A stretch of 64,000 bases of DNA from Halorubrum trapanicum (GTDB taxonomy: Archaea > Halobacteriota > Halobacteria > Halobacteriales > Haloferacaceae). Positions 1 to 8,735 of this stretch are shown here, piece by piece (position 1 is the stretch's first letter; the number at the start of each line of letters is the position of its first letter). The stretch is from positions 930,001-994,000 of the forward strand of contig NZ_AP017569.1 in NCBI RefSeq assembly GCF_002355655.1. Reading direction: 5' to 3'. A program made the position numbers and the translations under genes. Below the pieces are notes generated by a model that did no database searches, was not told the origin of the DNA, and saw only the letters and a program-made list of their open reading frames with translations.

Positions 1-1
1 G

Positions 2-1504
2 CTCGACGAGGAGCTGCGCGGCCTCGCGGCCGAGAGCGGCGACGGCAGCGAGTCGCGCAAGCGGGACGCCCTGTTCGGGCTGTTCACCCGGTGTTCGCCG
101 AGCGAGTCCGCGTTCCTCGCCCGACTCGTCCTCGGTGAGATGCGGCTCGGCGTCGGCGAGGGGACGGTCCGCGACGCGGTCGCCGAGGCGTTCCTCGCGC
201 CGCCCGGGGCGTCAGGAGAAGCGGACGAAGAGGGATCGAGCGAGGACGACCCCGAACTCTACGCGCCCGAGGACGCCGTCGCGGCCGTCGAGCGCGCGCT
301 TCAGGTGACGAACGACTACGGCCGGGTCGCGGTCCGCGCCCGCGACGAGGGGCTCGCGGGGCTCCGCGAGGAGTCGCTGCGCGTCGGCCGGCCGGTCCAG
401 GCGATGCTCGCGCAGGCGGGCACCGCGACGGACGCGCTCGACGCGTTCGGCGAGGTCGCCGTCGAGACGAAGTTCGACGGCGCCCGCGTTCAGGTTCACT
501 ACGACCCCGGAGCCGACGGCGGGTCCGAGGGCGGCGGCGGCGACGCCACCGACGGTGAGGCTCCGGAAGACGACGGCGACGCGGCGATCGGCCCGCGGCT
601 CTACTCGCGGAACATGGACGACGTGACCGAGGCGCTCCCCGAGATCGTCGAGTACGTCGCCGAGCGCGTCGACGCCCCGGTTATCCTCGACGGCGAGGTC
701 GTCGCGGTCGGCGACGACGGCGACCCGCTCCCGTTCCAGGAGGTGCTTCGGCGGTTCCGCCGGAAGCACGACGTCGACCGCATGCGAGAGACCGTCTCCC
801 TGCGGCTCCACGCGTTCGACTGCCTCCACGCCGACGGTGACGACCTGCTCGACGAGCCTCTCCGCGTCCGCCACGACCGGCTCCGGGAGGTCCTCCCCGA
901 CGCGGCGGCGGACCTCACGCTGGCCGACGACGCCGAGGCGATCGCGGCCGCGGAACGGGCCGCGCTCGACGCGGGCCACGAGGGCGTCATGCTGAAGAAC
1001 CCCGACGCGGCGTACACGCCCGGCGACCGCGGCCGCGACTGGCTGAAGCGCAAGCCGGACGTGGAGACGCTCGACGCCGTCGTCGTCGGCGCCGAGTGGG
1101 GCGAAGGGCGCCGCGCGGAGCTGTTCGGCACCTTCCTGCTCGCAGTCCGGGAAGAGGGCGACGCGAGCGAGGCCCCCGACCGCAGCGCGGGCGACCGCGA
1201 CGCCGACGACCCCGCGCCCGCGGGGTACGCCACGGTCGGCAAGGTGGCCACGGGGATCACGGACGAGGCGCTCGCGGATCTCACCGAGCGGCTGGAGCCG
1301 CACGTCGTCCGCGAGGAGGGGACCACGGTCGCGTTCGACCCGGAACTGGTGGTCGAGGTCGGCTACGAGGAGATCCAGGCCTCGCCGACGTACTCCGCCG
1401 GCTACGCCCTCCGGTTCCCCCGGTTCGTCGGCGTCCGCGAGGACAAGGGGGTCGACGACGCCGACTCGCTCGCGCGGGTCCGCCGGCTCGCCGGCGACGA
1501 CTGA
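2..1504 (+). CDS. ligA: ATP-dependent DNA ligase (5'-truncated by window edge)
   Basis: Seals nicks in duplex DNA with ATP in replication and repair. The reading frame is open from base 2, so the N-terminal DNA-binding domain is cut off by the window edge. Visible nucleotidyltransferase motifs are KFDG (motif I, catalytic Lys codon at 470), LYSRNMDDV (motif III), LRLHAFDCLH (IIIa), EGVMLKNP (IV) and WLKRKPD (V), followed by a C-terminal OB domain. Two acidic, Gly/Asp-rich insertions, one after the KFDG strand and one in the OB domain, are typical haloarchaeal surface loops. The motif order is that of archaeal ligase I; NAD-dependent ligase is excluded by these motifs. Confidence 0.95.
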   Translation, partial: LDEELRGLAAESGDGSESRKRDALFGLFTRCSPSESAFLARLVLGEMRLGVGEGTVRDAVAEAFLAPPGASGEADEEGSSEDDPELYAPEDAVAAVERALQVTNDYGRVAVRARDEGLAGLREESLRVGRPVQAMLAQAGTATDALDAFGEVAVETKFDGARVQVHYDPGADGGSEGGGGDATDGEAPEDDGDAAIGPRLYSRNMDDVTEALPEIVEYVAERVDAPVILDGEVVAVGDDGDPLPFQEVLRRFRRKHDVDRMRETVSLRLHAFDCLHADGDDLLDEPLRVRHDRLREVLPDAAADLTLADDAEAIAAAERAALDAGHEGVMLKNPDAAYTPGDRGRDWLKRKPDVETLDAVVVGAEWGEGRRAELFGTFLLAVREEGDASEAPDRSAGDRDADDPAPAGYATVGKVATGITDEALADLTERLEPHVVREEGTTVAFDPELVVEVGYEEIQASPTYSAGYALRFPRFVGVREDKGVDDADSLARVRRLAGDD

Positions 1505-1591
1505 GCCGACGCGAGAGGGCGACGAGCGACGCGGCCCCCGCGGCGTTCCGCCACGCGAAACCCCTTCACGGTCCGGCTCGTAGGCGCTCGC

Positions 1592-2455
1592 ATGCCAGGC
1601 CCGCTCGGCGACGCGACGCGGCGCGACCTCACCGACGCGGCCGCGGACCGGCTCGCGGCCGAGGGGTTCGAGGTCGCCCGCCCGGAGAGCGGCGCCGAGC
1701 CGCCGGCGGTCGCGACCCGCGGCGACGACCGGATCGCGGTGGAGCCGCTCGCTACGGGCGACGCCACGCCTACCGTGATAATCTCGCGGCTCGGCCACGC
1801 GCTCGACCGCGACCGCCGCGTCCTGTTCGTCGCCAGGGACGCCGACACCGCGACCGCCGTGCGCGACCTCCTCGCCGATCCGCCGCTGCTCGCCGCCCGG
1901 ACCGACGGCCGCCGAACCTTCCACCTCGGCCCGGACCGGGTCCCGGTCTCGGGCGGCGGCTACGCCTGCGTCCGCGCCGAGGGGCTCGGCGACCCGACGT
2001 TCGCGTGGCGGGAGACGGACACCCCCGCCGGCCCCGTTCCGGCCCGCCCCGACGTGGACGCCGCGGCCGTCGACGACGACGGTCGGCCCGCGGTCCCGCG
2101 GCTCGTCTGCGAGGCCGACGGAGAGGCGGTCGCCGTCCTCGCGGGCGTCGACAGCCTCCGGACCCCGCCGGACGACGCGTTCCCCTTCGCGTACCGCCGG
2201 GATCCTGACGACAAGCGGTTCCGCGTCCGGCGCGGCGACGACGGGGTCGTCGTCGAGACGGTCGGCGGGTTCGCCGCGCTGCGCGAGGCGGGGTACCTTC
2301 CGATTCCGATGCCCTTGGTTCCGGAACACGCGCTGGGGCGCTCGCTCGACGACGAGGCGCTCGCGGCGGCGTGGGACCTCTCCGTGATCGACGGCGCGGA
2401 CGCCGAGGAGGTCGACGGCGTCGACCGCGGCGCCGAGCGCGACCGCGACCGATAG
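1592..2455 (+). CDS. Conserved haloarchaeal hypothetical protein
   Basis: A 287-residue acidic protein starting with ATG 87 bp after the ligase stop. I do not recognise a domain. The N-terminal 120 residues alternate hydrophobic strands and helices (segments such as VIISRLGHALDRDRRVLFVARD) and look like a small alpha/beta fold, possibly nuclease-like. The rest is richer in strands and ends in a charged tail. There are no membrane segments or signal peptide. Codon use and GC match the neighbours, so it is probably a native gene. Function unknown. Confidence 0.7.
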   Translation: MPGPLGDATRRDLTDAAADRLAAEGFEVARPESGAEPPAVATRGDDRIAVEPLATGDATPTVIISRLGHALDRDRRVLFVARDADTATAVRDLLADPPLLAARTDGRRTFHLGPDRVPVSGGGYACVRAEGLGDPTFAWRETDTPAGPVPARPDVDAAAVDDDGRPAVPRLVCEADGEAVAVLAGVDSLRTPPDDAFPFAYRRDPDDKRFRVRRGDDGVVVETVGGFAALREAGYLPIPMPLVPEHALGRSLDDEALAAAWDLSVIDGADAEEVDGVDRGAERDRDR

Positions 2456-2490
2456 CCACCCTCAAGGCGCCCGCGGCCGCAGACGGTGAC

Positions 2491-3225
2491 ATGACGGTCC
2501 GCTACGAGGAGCTCGCGGTGGAGTGGATCGGATACGCGACGGCGCGGCTGGAGACGGACGCGGGGCACGTCGTCTACACCGATCCCGGCCGCTACGGCGT
2601 CCTCGACGACTACTGGGCGCGCGACGGCGACCTCGTCGTCGTCACGCACGACCACCACTACGACGGCGACGGGATCCGATCGGTCGCGAGCGAGGACGCG
2701 ACGCTCGTGATCTACGAGGCGGTCGACCCCGCCGGGATCGACCGCGACGTCGAGCCGATCGACGCGCTCGCGGCCGACTACGAGGTGGTCCGGGTCAGCG
2801 AGGAGGAGCGCGTCGACGTCGACACGCCCGCCGGCGAGGTGCGGGTGTGGTCCGTCCCCGCCCACAACGACCCGGAGGGCCCGAACGCGGACGCCGACGG
2901 CTCGGTCGCGCACCCGCCCGGCTTCGGCTGCGGCTTCCTGCTGTCGCTCGGCGGGCGCACCGTCTTCTGGCCCGGCGACTCCGACGCGCTCGACGGGTTC
3001 GCCGAGCTCGACGTCTCCGTCTTCCTCGCGAACATCGGCGGGGGCGGCATCGTCGCCGACCGACGCGAGGCGGCCGAGCTGGCCGAGGCGATGGACCCCG
3101 ACCTCGTCGTCCCGATCCACTACGACACCTTCGAGGGGCTGGAAGCGGACGGCGAGGCGTTCGCCGGCGACGTGGCGAGCCGGTCGATCCCCGTCGCGCT
3201 CGACGCGCGCACGGCGAACCAGTAG
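2491..3225 (+). CDS. MBL-fold metal-dependent hydrolase, UlaG-like
   Basis: A 244-residue metallo-beta-lactamase-fold protein of the stand-alone UlaG-like type. ATG 2491 is chosen because the protein then opens with the expected first strands and lies 35 bp after the previous stop. The metal motif THDHHYDGDG is a variant of HxHxDH, GDSD later in the chain supplies the bridging Asp, and PIHYDTFEG near the C terminus provides the last His. The substrate cannot be told from sequence; relatives hydrolyse ascorbate-6-phosphate lactone or have unknown roles. Cytoplasmic. Confidence 0.85.
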   Translation: MTVRYEELAVEWIGYATARLETDAGHVVYTDPGRYGVLDDYWARDGDLVVVTHDHHYDGDGIRSVASEDATLVIYEAVDPAGIDRDVEPIDALAADYEVVRVSEEERVDVDTPAGEVRVWSVPAHNDPEGPNADADGSVAHPPGFGCGFLLSLGGRTVFWPGDSDALDGFAELDVSVFLANIGGGGIVADRREAAELAEAMDPDLVVPIHYDTFEGLEADGEAFAGDVASRSIPVALDARTANQ

Positions 3226-3341
3226 GCCGAGAGTTCGGCGAGCCGGCGGGGAGAGACCCCCTCGGAGCGGTCGTGGGAACGCGACCCGAACGCTCTCGCG
3301 GCCGGTGACCTTTTCACGTCGCCGCGTCCTTCCTCGGTCGC

Positions 3342-4958
3342 ATGACCACCGAGTCCGCGCTCGCCGACGGGGTCCGGGAGGCGCTTTCGGTCGACGCCGA
3401 GGCGTTCGCCGAGCGCGCGGCCGAGGAGGCCGAGATCGTCAAACAGGAGCTCCGCGACGGCTCCTTCGACAACCACCAGTCGATCGTCGGCTTCGAGTAC
3501 GAGTTCTACGCGGTCGGCGACGGGCGGTGGAGCGAGGAGTCGCGGGCGGGCGAGTACGCGCTGATGCGCGTGCCCCGCCGGATGCTGGAGCTGATGGGGT
3601 TCGAGAAGGAGCTCGGGCTCCACAACGCCGAGATGTCGACGAGCCCGCAGCCCCTCTCCGACCACGGCCTCCGCGCGCAGCTCGCCGAGGTCCGCGCGCG
3701 CTTGGAGGCCGCCGAGAACACCGCCGGCGTGGAGGGGATGCGGCTCGTCTCCGACGGGCTCTGGACCATCCCGCCGGCGGGCGAGACCGCTCGCGAGTAC
3801 CTCACCGACAGCGTCGAGGTCGACGGCGTCGTCGTCGCGGTCAACATGAGCGACTCCGTCCGGTACCACGCGATGGCGAACGCGGCCGGCGACGAGGAAG
3901 CCGATGGCGCGGAGTCGGCCGGGGGGGACGGGACTCCGGCCGAGCCGTCCGGGAGCGCCGAGGTCGAACTCTCCGCCCCGGGCGTGTCGATGGCGGCGGA
4001 CACGGTGATGCCCGAGAGCCTCATTACCTCGATCCAGCCCCACTACCAGGTGGCGCACGCCGAGACGCTCCCGCGGCACTTCCGGTACGCGCTCCGGATC
4101 GCCGGGCCGCTGCTGGCGCTCGGCGTCAACTCCCCGTTCTTCCCGCCGGACCTGTACGACGACGGCTGGGACGGCGAACGCGTCCTCGCCGAGGGGGCGA
4201 CCGAGAACCGGATCCACGTGTTCGAGTCCGTCCTCAACGCCCGGACCGACGCGGACAAGGTGCGGTTCCCGCGCGACTTCCGGGACGTCGAGACCGCGGT
4301 CGACCGCATCGCGGGCGACGAGACGCTGATCCCGATGCCCGACCCGGGCGGCAGCGACCGGTTCGACGACGACTTCGCGACGTTCCGGACGAAACACGGC
4401 AGCTACTGGCGGTGGGTCCGCCCCGTCTTCGAGGGGGCGAGCCGCTCGGCCGCCAACGCCCGGATCGAGTTCCGCCCGATCCCCGGCCAGCCCACGGTCC
4501 GCGACTCCATCGCGTTCCAAGGGGCGTTCGCGGGCCTGATGCAGGCGCTCGCCCAGCACGAACACCCCGTCATCGGACTCGACTGGGAGACCGCCCGAGA
4601 CAACTTCTACGCCGCCGTCGCGGACGGCATCGACGCCGACATGGAGTGGATCGGTCGCGACGGGGAGCGCACGACGGACGCGGACGCGATGTACGCCGAC
4701 CTCCTCGACCACGCTGAGGCGGGGCTCCGGACCGCGGGCTGCGCCGACGACGAGGCCGCCGAGTGGATCGCGCCGCTCCGCTGGCGCGTCGCGAACCGCA
4801 CGACCCCGGCGAGCTGGAAGCGCGACCGCGTCCGCGACCGCCTCGACGCCGGCGACGAGTTCGCGACCGCGGTCCACGACACCCAGCGCGAGTACATCCG
4901 CCAGCAGGCCGACACGCTCATCGACGGCGGCTTCTCGGCGTGGACTGACGACGCTTGA
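3342..4958 (+). CDS. GCS2-like glutamate-cysteine ligase / carboxylate-amine ligase family protein
   Basis: A 538-residue protein resembling the glutamate-cysteine ligase type 2 fold. GFEYEFY near residue 50 and HNAEMSTSPQPL near 100 fit the acidic metal/ATP sites of the family, and IEFRPIPGQPTVRDSIAF near 375-395 matches the conserved ExR-containing block. It is longer than bacterial YbdK (about 370 residues), partly through an acidic insertion near residues 180-210. Haloarchaea use gamma-glutamylcysteine as their main thiol, but the known GshA is shorter, so this may be a paralogue with another substrate. Family fairly sure, substrate unknown. Confidence 0.6.
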   Translation: MTTESALADGVREALSVDAEAFAERAAEEAEIVKQELRDGSFDNHQSIVGFEYEFYAVGDGRWSEESRAGEYALMRVPRRMLELMGFEKELGLHNAEMSTSPQPLSDHGLRAQLAEVRARLEAAENTAGVEGMRLVSDGLWTIPPAGETAREYLTDSVEVDGVVVAVNMSDSVRYHAMANAAGDEEADGAESAGGDGTPAEPSGSAEVELSAPGVSMAADTVMPESLITSIQPHYQVAHAETLPRHFRYALRIAGPLLALGVNSPFFPPDLYDDGWDGERVLAEGATENRIHVFESVLNARTDADKVRFPRDFRDVETAVDRIAGDETLIPMPDPGGSDRFDDDFATFRTKHGSYWRWVRPVFEGASRSAANARIEFRPIPGQPTVRDSIAFQGAFAGLMQALAQHEHPVIGLDWETARDNFYAAVADGIDADMEWIGRDGERTTDADAMYADLLDHAEAGLRTAGCADDEAAEWIAPLRWRVANRTTPASWKRDRVRDRLDAGDEFATAVHDTQREYIRQQADTLIDGGFSAWTDDA

Positions 4959-5024
4959 CGGGGAGACCCTGCCCCCGCGACCGCGACACAGCACAGTTAT
5001 CGGCGCGCCGCGTCATCCGTCGGT

Positions 5025-5435
5025 ATGGACGATGACGATCTGATCGCCGCGGCCCGCGAGGCCCTAGAGGCCGCCCACGTCCCGTACTCCGAGTACCGCG
5101 TCGGCGCCGCGCTCCGGACCGCCGACGGCGCCGTCTACACCGGCTGTAACATCGAGAACGCGAACTACTCCAACAGCCTCCACGCCGAGGAGGTCGCGCT
5201 CGCGGAGGCGGTGAAGCACGGCCACCGCGAGTTCGACCGGATCGCGGTCTCCTCGGGCGTGCGCGACGGCGTCACCCCCTGCGGGATGTGCCGGCAGTCG
5301 CTCGCGGAGTTCGCGGCCGACGACCTCGTCGTCGCCTGCGACGAGGGCGGCGACGCCGTGACGGAGTACACCCTCGGCGAGCTGCTCCCGAACACCATCT
5401 CGGAGGGGACGCTCGACGACGCCAGCGGGCACTGA
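5025..5435 (+). CDS. cdd: Cytidine deaminase
   Basis: Hydrolytically deaminates cytidine and deoxycytidine to uridine and deoxyuridine in pyrimidine salvage. At 136 residues it has the usual length of the tetrameric form. The zinc-site motifs are complete: HAEE (His ligand and catalytic Glu) at about residue 53 and PCGMCRQ at about 85. GCNIENANYSNSLHAEEVAL is the family signature block. It lies 68 bp before the uridine phosphorylase gene, so the two give consecutive salvage steps (cytidine to uridine to uracil), although udp has its own promoter-like sequence. Confidence 0.96.
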   Translation: MDDDDLIAAAREALEAAHVPYSEYRVGAALRTADGAVYTGCNIENANYSNSLHAEEVALAEAVKHGHREFDRIAVSSGVRDGVTPCGMCRQSLAEFAADDLVVACDEGGDAVTEYTLGELLPNTISEGTLDDASGH

Positions 5436-5473
5436 CGCCGACGGGACGGCCCCGGGCGACCGAGACGGAACTA

Positions 5474-5482
5474 CTTTTAAAC
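5474..5482 (+). promoter_or_regulatory. TATA box of udp
   Basis: CTTTTAAAC lies about 22-30 nt before the ATG at 5504. That distance predicts transcription starting at or next to the start codon, the leaderless arrangement common in haloarchaea. Confidence 0.55.
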
Positions 5483-5503
5483 GGCTCGCCGAACGGCGGA
5501 GAC

Positions 5504-6322
5504 ATGACCGAAGACAGCGAGGACCCGAACGACGGGGCCGGCTACCACGTCGAGGCCGCGCCCGAGGACGTCGCGGACGCCGTCCTCCTGCCCGGCAACC
5601 CGGAGCGCGTCGACAAGATCACGGCGCTGTGGGACGACCACGAGGAGGTCGCGCGCCACCGCGAGTACCGAACCGCGACCGGGACGTACGACGGGACGCC
5701 GATCTCCGTCACCTCCACCGGGATCGGCTCCCCCTCGGCCGCAATCGCCGTCGAGGAGCTCGCGCGCGTCGGCGTCGACACGTTCATCCGGGTCGGCTCC
5801 TGCGGCGCGATCCAGCCGGAGATGGAGGTGGGCGACCTCGTCATCACCACGGGCGCGGTCCGCCAGGAGGGGACGAGCGACGAGTACGTCCGCGAGGACT
5901 ACCCGGCCGCGGCCGACGGCGAGGTCGTCTCCGCGCTCGTCGCCGCCGCCGAGCGGCTGGGCCACGACTACCACACCGGCGTGACGATGAGCGCGGACTC
6001 CTTCTACGCCGGCCAGGGGCGCCCCGGGTTCGAGGGGTTCGAGGCCGCCGGCTCGGACGAGCTCGTCCGGGAATTACAAGACGCGAACGTGAAGAACATC
6101 GAGATGGAGGCGTCGGCTATCCTCACGATCGCGAACGTGTACGGGCTCCGCGCGGGCGCGGTCTGCTCAGTCTACGCCAACCGCGTGACCGGCGAGTTCC
6201 GGACGGAGGGCGAGTCGCGCGCGGCCGAGACCGCGAGCCTCGCGGTGAAGCTGCTCGCGCGGATGGACGAGGTGAAGCGGGAGGCGGGCGCGGACCGCTG
6301 GCACGCCGGCCTCTCGCTGTAG
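5504..6322 (+). CDS. udp: Uridine phosphorylase (PNP/UDP family)
   Basis: Phosphorolytic cleavage of uridine to uracil and ribose-1-phosphate. The 272-residue protein shows LLPGNPERVDKI (phosphate loop), GTYDGTPISVTSTGIGSPS, RVGSCGAIQPEMEVGDLVI and NIEMEASAI (ribose-binding Glu/Met pair), all hallmarks of the nucleoside phosphorylase I family. A longer open frame exists upstream but overlaps cdd; ATG 5504 is preferred because a TATA box lies about 25 nt before it. Assignment as uridine rather than purine phosphorylase rests on motif similarity and on the neighbouring cdd. Confidence 0.9.
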   Translation: MTEDSEDPNDGAGYHVEAAPEDVADAVLLPGNPERVDKITALWDDHEEVARHREYRTATGTYDGTPISVTSTGIGSPSAAIAVEELARVGVDTFIRVGSCGAIQPEMEVGDLVITTGAVRQEGTSDEYVREDYPAAADGEVVSALVAAAERLGHDYHTGVTMSADSFYAGQGRPGFEGFEAAGSDELVRELQDANVKNIEMEASAILTIANVYGLRAGAVCSVYANRVTGEFRTEGESRAAETASLAVKLLARMDEVKREAGADRWHAGLSL

Positions 6323-6396
6323 CGGGCGCGCGGTCCCGGCGTTGCGGACCGTCACCGCCGCGTCGGCGATTCTCGCCTGCGAGCGTTCCAAAGCGA

Positions 6397-6405
6397 CTTT
6401 ATCTG
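6397..6405 (+). promoter_or_regulatory. TATA box of the NDH-2-like gene
   Basis: CTTTATCTG lies 21-29 nt before the ATG at 6426, consistent with a leaderless or near-leaderless transcript. Confidence 0.5.
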
Positions 6406-6425
6406 CGCGCCGTGGAGTTACGGCC

Positions 6426-7607
6426 ATGAGTACACAGGTCGTCGTCGTCGGCTCCGGGTACGCCGGCGCAGGGGCGGTGAAGGCGTTCGAAGACGAGGTC
6501 GGCGAGGGCGAAGCCGAGCTCACGTGGATCTCGGAACACGACTACCACCTCGTCTTACACGAGGTCCACCGCGCGATCCGCAACCCCGCCGTCGAGGACA
6601 AGATCACGATCCCCGTCGACGAGATCAAGTCGCCCGAGTCCGACTTCGTCCAGGGCCGGGTCGTCGACGTCGACACCGACGACCGCGTCGTCGAGACCGA
6701 CGACGGGACGACCGTCGACTACGACTACCTCCTCTTAGGCATCGGCTCGACGACCGCCTTCTTCGGCATCGAGGGGCTGAAGGAGCACGCCCACCAGCTG
6801 AAGGGGCTCGACGACGCGAAGGCGATCCACGAGGACGTCCGCGAGGCGGCCGCGGACGCGACCCGCTCGGACCCCGCGCGGGTGATCGTCGGCGGCGCCG
6901 GCCTTTCGGGCATCCAGACCGCCGGCGAGATCGCCGAGTACCGCGACAAACACCGCGCGCCGCTCGACATCAAGCTGGTCGAGGGGCTCGACGAGGTGTT
7001 CCCCGGCAACGACCCCCAGATCCAGGGCGCGCTCCGCCAGCGGCTCGAAGACGCCGACGTCGAGATCCTCACCGGCGACTTCATCTCGGAGGCCGACGAG
7101 GACGCGGTCTACCTCGGCGGCGGCGAGGACGAAGAACCCGAGGAGCTGGGCTACGACGTGCTGATCTGGACCGGCGGCATTACGGGCCAGCCCGAGCTGG
7201 AGAACGTCGAGGTCGAGAAGGACGACCGCTCGAACCGCGTCCACGCCGGCTCCGACTTCGCCACCAGCGACGACCGCGTGTTCGCCATCGGCGACACCGC
7301 GCTCGTCGAGCAGGGCGACGACGACGTCGCCCCGCCGACCGCGCAGGCCGCGTGGCAGGCCGCCGAGGTCGCGGGCGAGAACCTCGCTCGCGCCGCCCGC
7401 GGCGCGCCGCTCCGCTCGTGGACCCACGAGGACAAGGGGACGGTCATCTCCGTCGGCGAGGAGGCGGTCGCCCACGACGTGATGGGTATGCCGATCAAGA
7501 CGTTCGGCGGCACGCCCGCGAAGCTGCTGAAGAAGGCGATCGCCACGCGCTGGATCAACAAGGTCTCCTCCCCGGGCCGCGCGGTCGGCGCGTTCGGCGA
7601 CATGTGA
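6426..7607 (+). CDS. NAD(P)/FAD-dependent oxidoreductase, type II NADH dehydrogenase-like
   Basis: A 393-residue two-dinucleotide-binding-domain flavoprotein. The FAD motif VVVVGSGYAGAGAV is at the very N terminus, the NAD motif VIVGGAGLSGIQTAGE at about residue 155, and FAIGDTALVE near 280 is the second FAD contact typical of NDH-2 and sulfide:quinone reductases. It would pass electrons from NADH to quinone at the membrane inner face. The C terminus is short and has no clear amphipathic membrane helix, so a soluble role cannot be excluded. It has its own promoter-like sequence and no obvious operon partner. Confidence 0.85.
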   Translation: MSTQVVVVGSGYAGAGAVKAFEDEVGEGEAELTWISEHDYHLVLHEVHRAIRNPAVEDKITIPVDEIKSPESDFVQGRVVDVDTDDRVVETDDGTTVDYDYLLLGIGSTTAFFGIEGLKEHAHQLKGLDDAKAIHEDVREAAADATRSDPARVIVGGAGLSGIQTAGEIAEYRDKHRAPLDIKLVEGLDEVFPGNDPQIQGALRQRLEDADVEILTGDFISEADEDAVYLGGGEDEEPEELGYDVLIWTGGITGQPELENVEVEKDDRSNRVHAGSDFATSDDRVFAIGDTALVEQGDDDVAPPTAQAAWQAAEVAGENLARAARGAPLRSWTHEDKGTVISVGEEAVAHDVMGMPIKTFGGTPAKLLKKAIATRWINKVSSPGRAVGAFGDM

Positions 7608-7720
7608 ACGCGGGCGACTCGGGGTAGCGGCTCGGCTCGACGGAATCGTTTTCACCGTTTCGGCGGCTACTGAGCGACGCGCTCCGACAGATTACGACTC
7701 GCAGAAACTCCGTCGGACGG

Positions 7721-8254
7721 TCAGTGCTCGGCCGGCTCGTCGGGCGCCCGCATGTCGTCGATCCGCAGGATGAGAATGTTCGCGGTGTCGTCTTTCCCGT
7801 CGACGGTGCCGTCGATGACGAGCTTCGAGAGCGGCGTCGGGCCGACGGTGACGCTGTCGCCCTCGTGGAAGTCGCGGACCGAGCCCTGAACGTGAATCTC
7901 GGCGCGGCACAGTTCGGGGTGGTGGACGCTGGAGAGGTCGATCCCGTCGACGTTGATCCCCTCGACCTGCTCGCCCTCGTGGTAGATCGGGACGTCGGCC
8001 GGCTCGTCCATGCGCTGGATGTCGAGCGCCTCGTAGGCGTTCGAGGTGGGCTTGTAGCCGCCCTTCGGGCCGGGTACGCCCTCGACCAGCTGGAGGGCCT
8101 TGAGGCTCTGCATCTGGTTGCGGATCGTCCCGGGGTTGCGGTCGACCTCCTCGGCGATCGCCTCGCCCTTCACGGCGTCCTCTTCTTCCCCGTACAGGTT
8201 GATGAGGGCCGAGAGGATGCTTTTCTGGCTCGACGTGAGCTCGATCGATGACAT
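7721..8254 (-). CDS. Winged-HTH transcriptional regulator (Rrf2/TrmB-like)
   Basis: A 177-residue DNA-binding protein. Residues 5-70 form a winged helix (SSQKSILSALINLY, then VDRNPGTIRNQMQSLKALQ as the recognition region, then a GPKGGYKPT wing). The remaining 100 residues are a beta-rich domain without Fe-S cysteines, so it is not a classical IscR/Rrf2 sensor. Start 8254 is chosen because the open frame extending upstream crosses an AT-rich promoter. That region contains a TTATAAAT box and an ATGATCAT palindrome, so autoregulation is possible. Ligand unknown. Confidence 0.75.
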   Translation of the reverse strand: MSSIELTSSQKSILSALINLYGEEEDAVKGEAIAEEVDRNPGTIRNQMQSLKALQLVEGVPGPKGGYKPTSNAYEALDIQRMDEPADVPIYHEGEQVEGINVDGIDLSSVHHPELCRAEIHVQGSVRDFHEGDSVTVGPTPLSKLVIDGTVDGKDDTANILILRIDDMRAPDEPAEH

Positions 8255-8361
8255 GGTGCCAATTACAGAGCGCCCCCGCTTAAATGCGATGGAATTCACT
8301 TATAAATGATCATGCGGAATCGCCCCGACGGTCGGGTACAGTCGGCGCTGAGCGCCCCGCC

Positions 8362-8580
8362 CTACTCTCCGCGCAGCCGCTTCATCCGGACGTACGCGAG
8401 CGGGCTCGACAGCGCGACGACGACGCCGACGCCGACCAGCGCGACCCCGAAGTCGACGGCGACGAACGAGACCGCGGCGCCGACGAGGCCGATCGCCGCG
8501 CCGGTGAACGCGACCGCGATGGTGGCGCCCATCGGCTCGATGTCGCCGGGGTCGACCGAGTAGGGATCGGAGCTGCCCAT
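8362..8580 (-). CDS. Small two-helix membrane protein
   Basis: A 72-residue protein with two hydrophobic helices (TIAVAFTGAAIGLVGAAVSF and VALVGVGVVVALSSPLAYV) joined by a short loop and ended by a basic MKRLRGE tail, which suggests a cytoplasmic C terminus. Start at 8580 removes an upstream extension without membrane character. It lies between a regulator and arginase in its own unit. I recognise no domain; short proteins of this kind are common and uncharacterised in haloarchaea. Confidence 0.65.
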   Translation of the reverse strand: MGSSDPYSVDPGDIEPMGATIAVAFTGAAIGLVGAAVSFVAVDFGVALVGVGVVVALSSPLAYVRMKRLRGE

Positions 8581-8735
8581 GAACGTCCCGTGGCGGGCCG
8601 GGCGCAAAACGGTGTCCGATCCGGCGAGCCGCGGGCGCGGGGCAACGGCGGCGTTCGAGCGCGACGTGACCGCGTCGACCCGCGACGGGCGCGTCGATCC
8701 CAACCATTGAAGCGCTGGCGCGCCGCGTTGCCGGT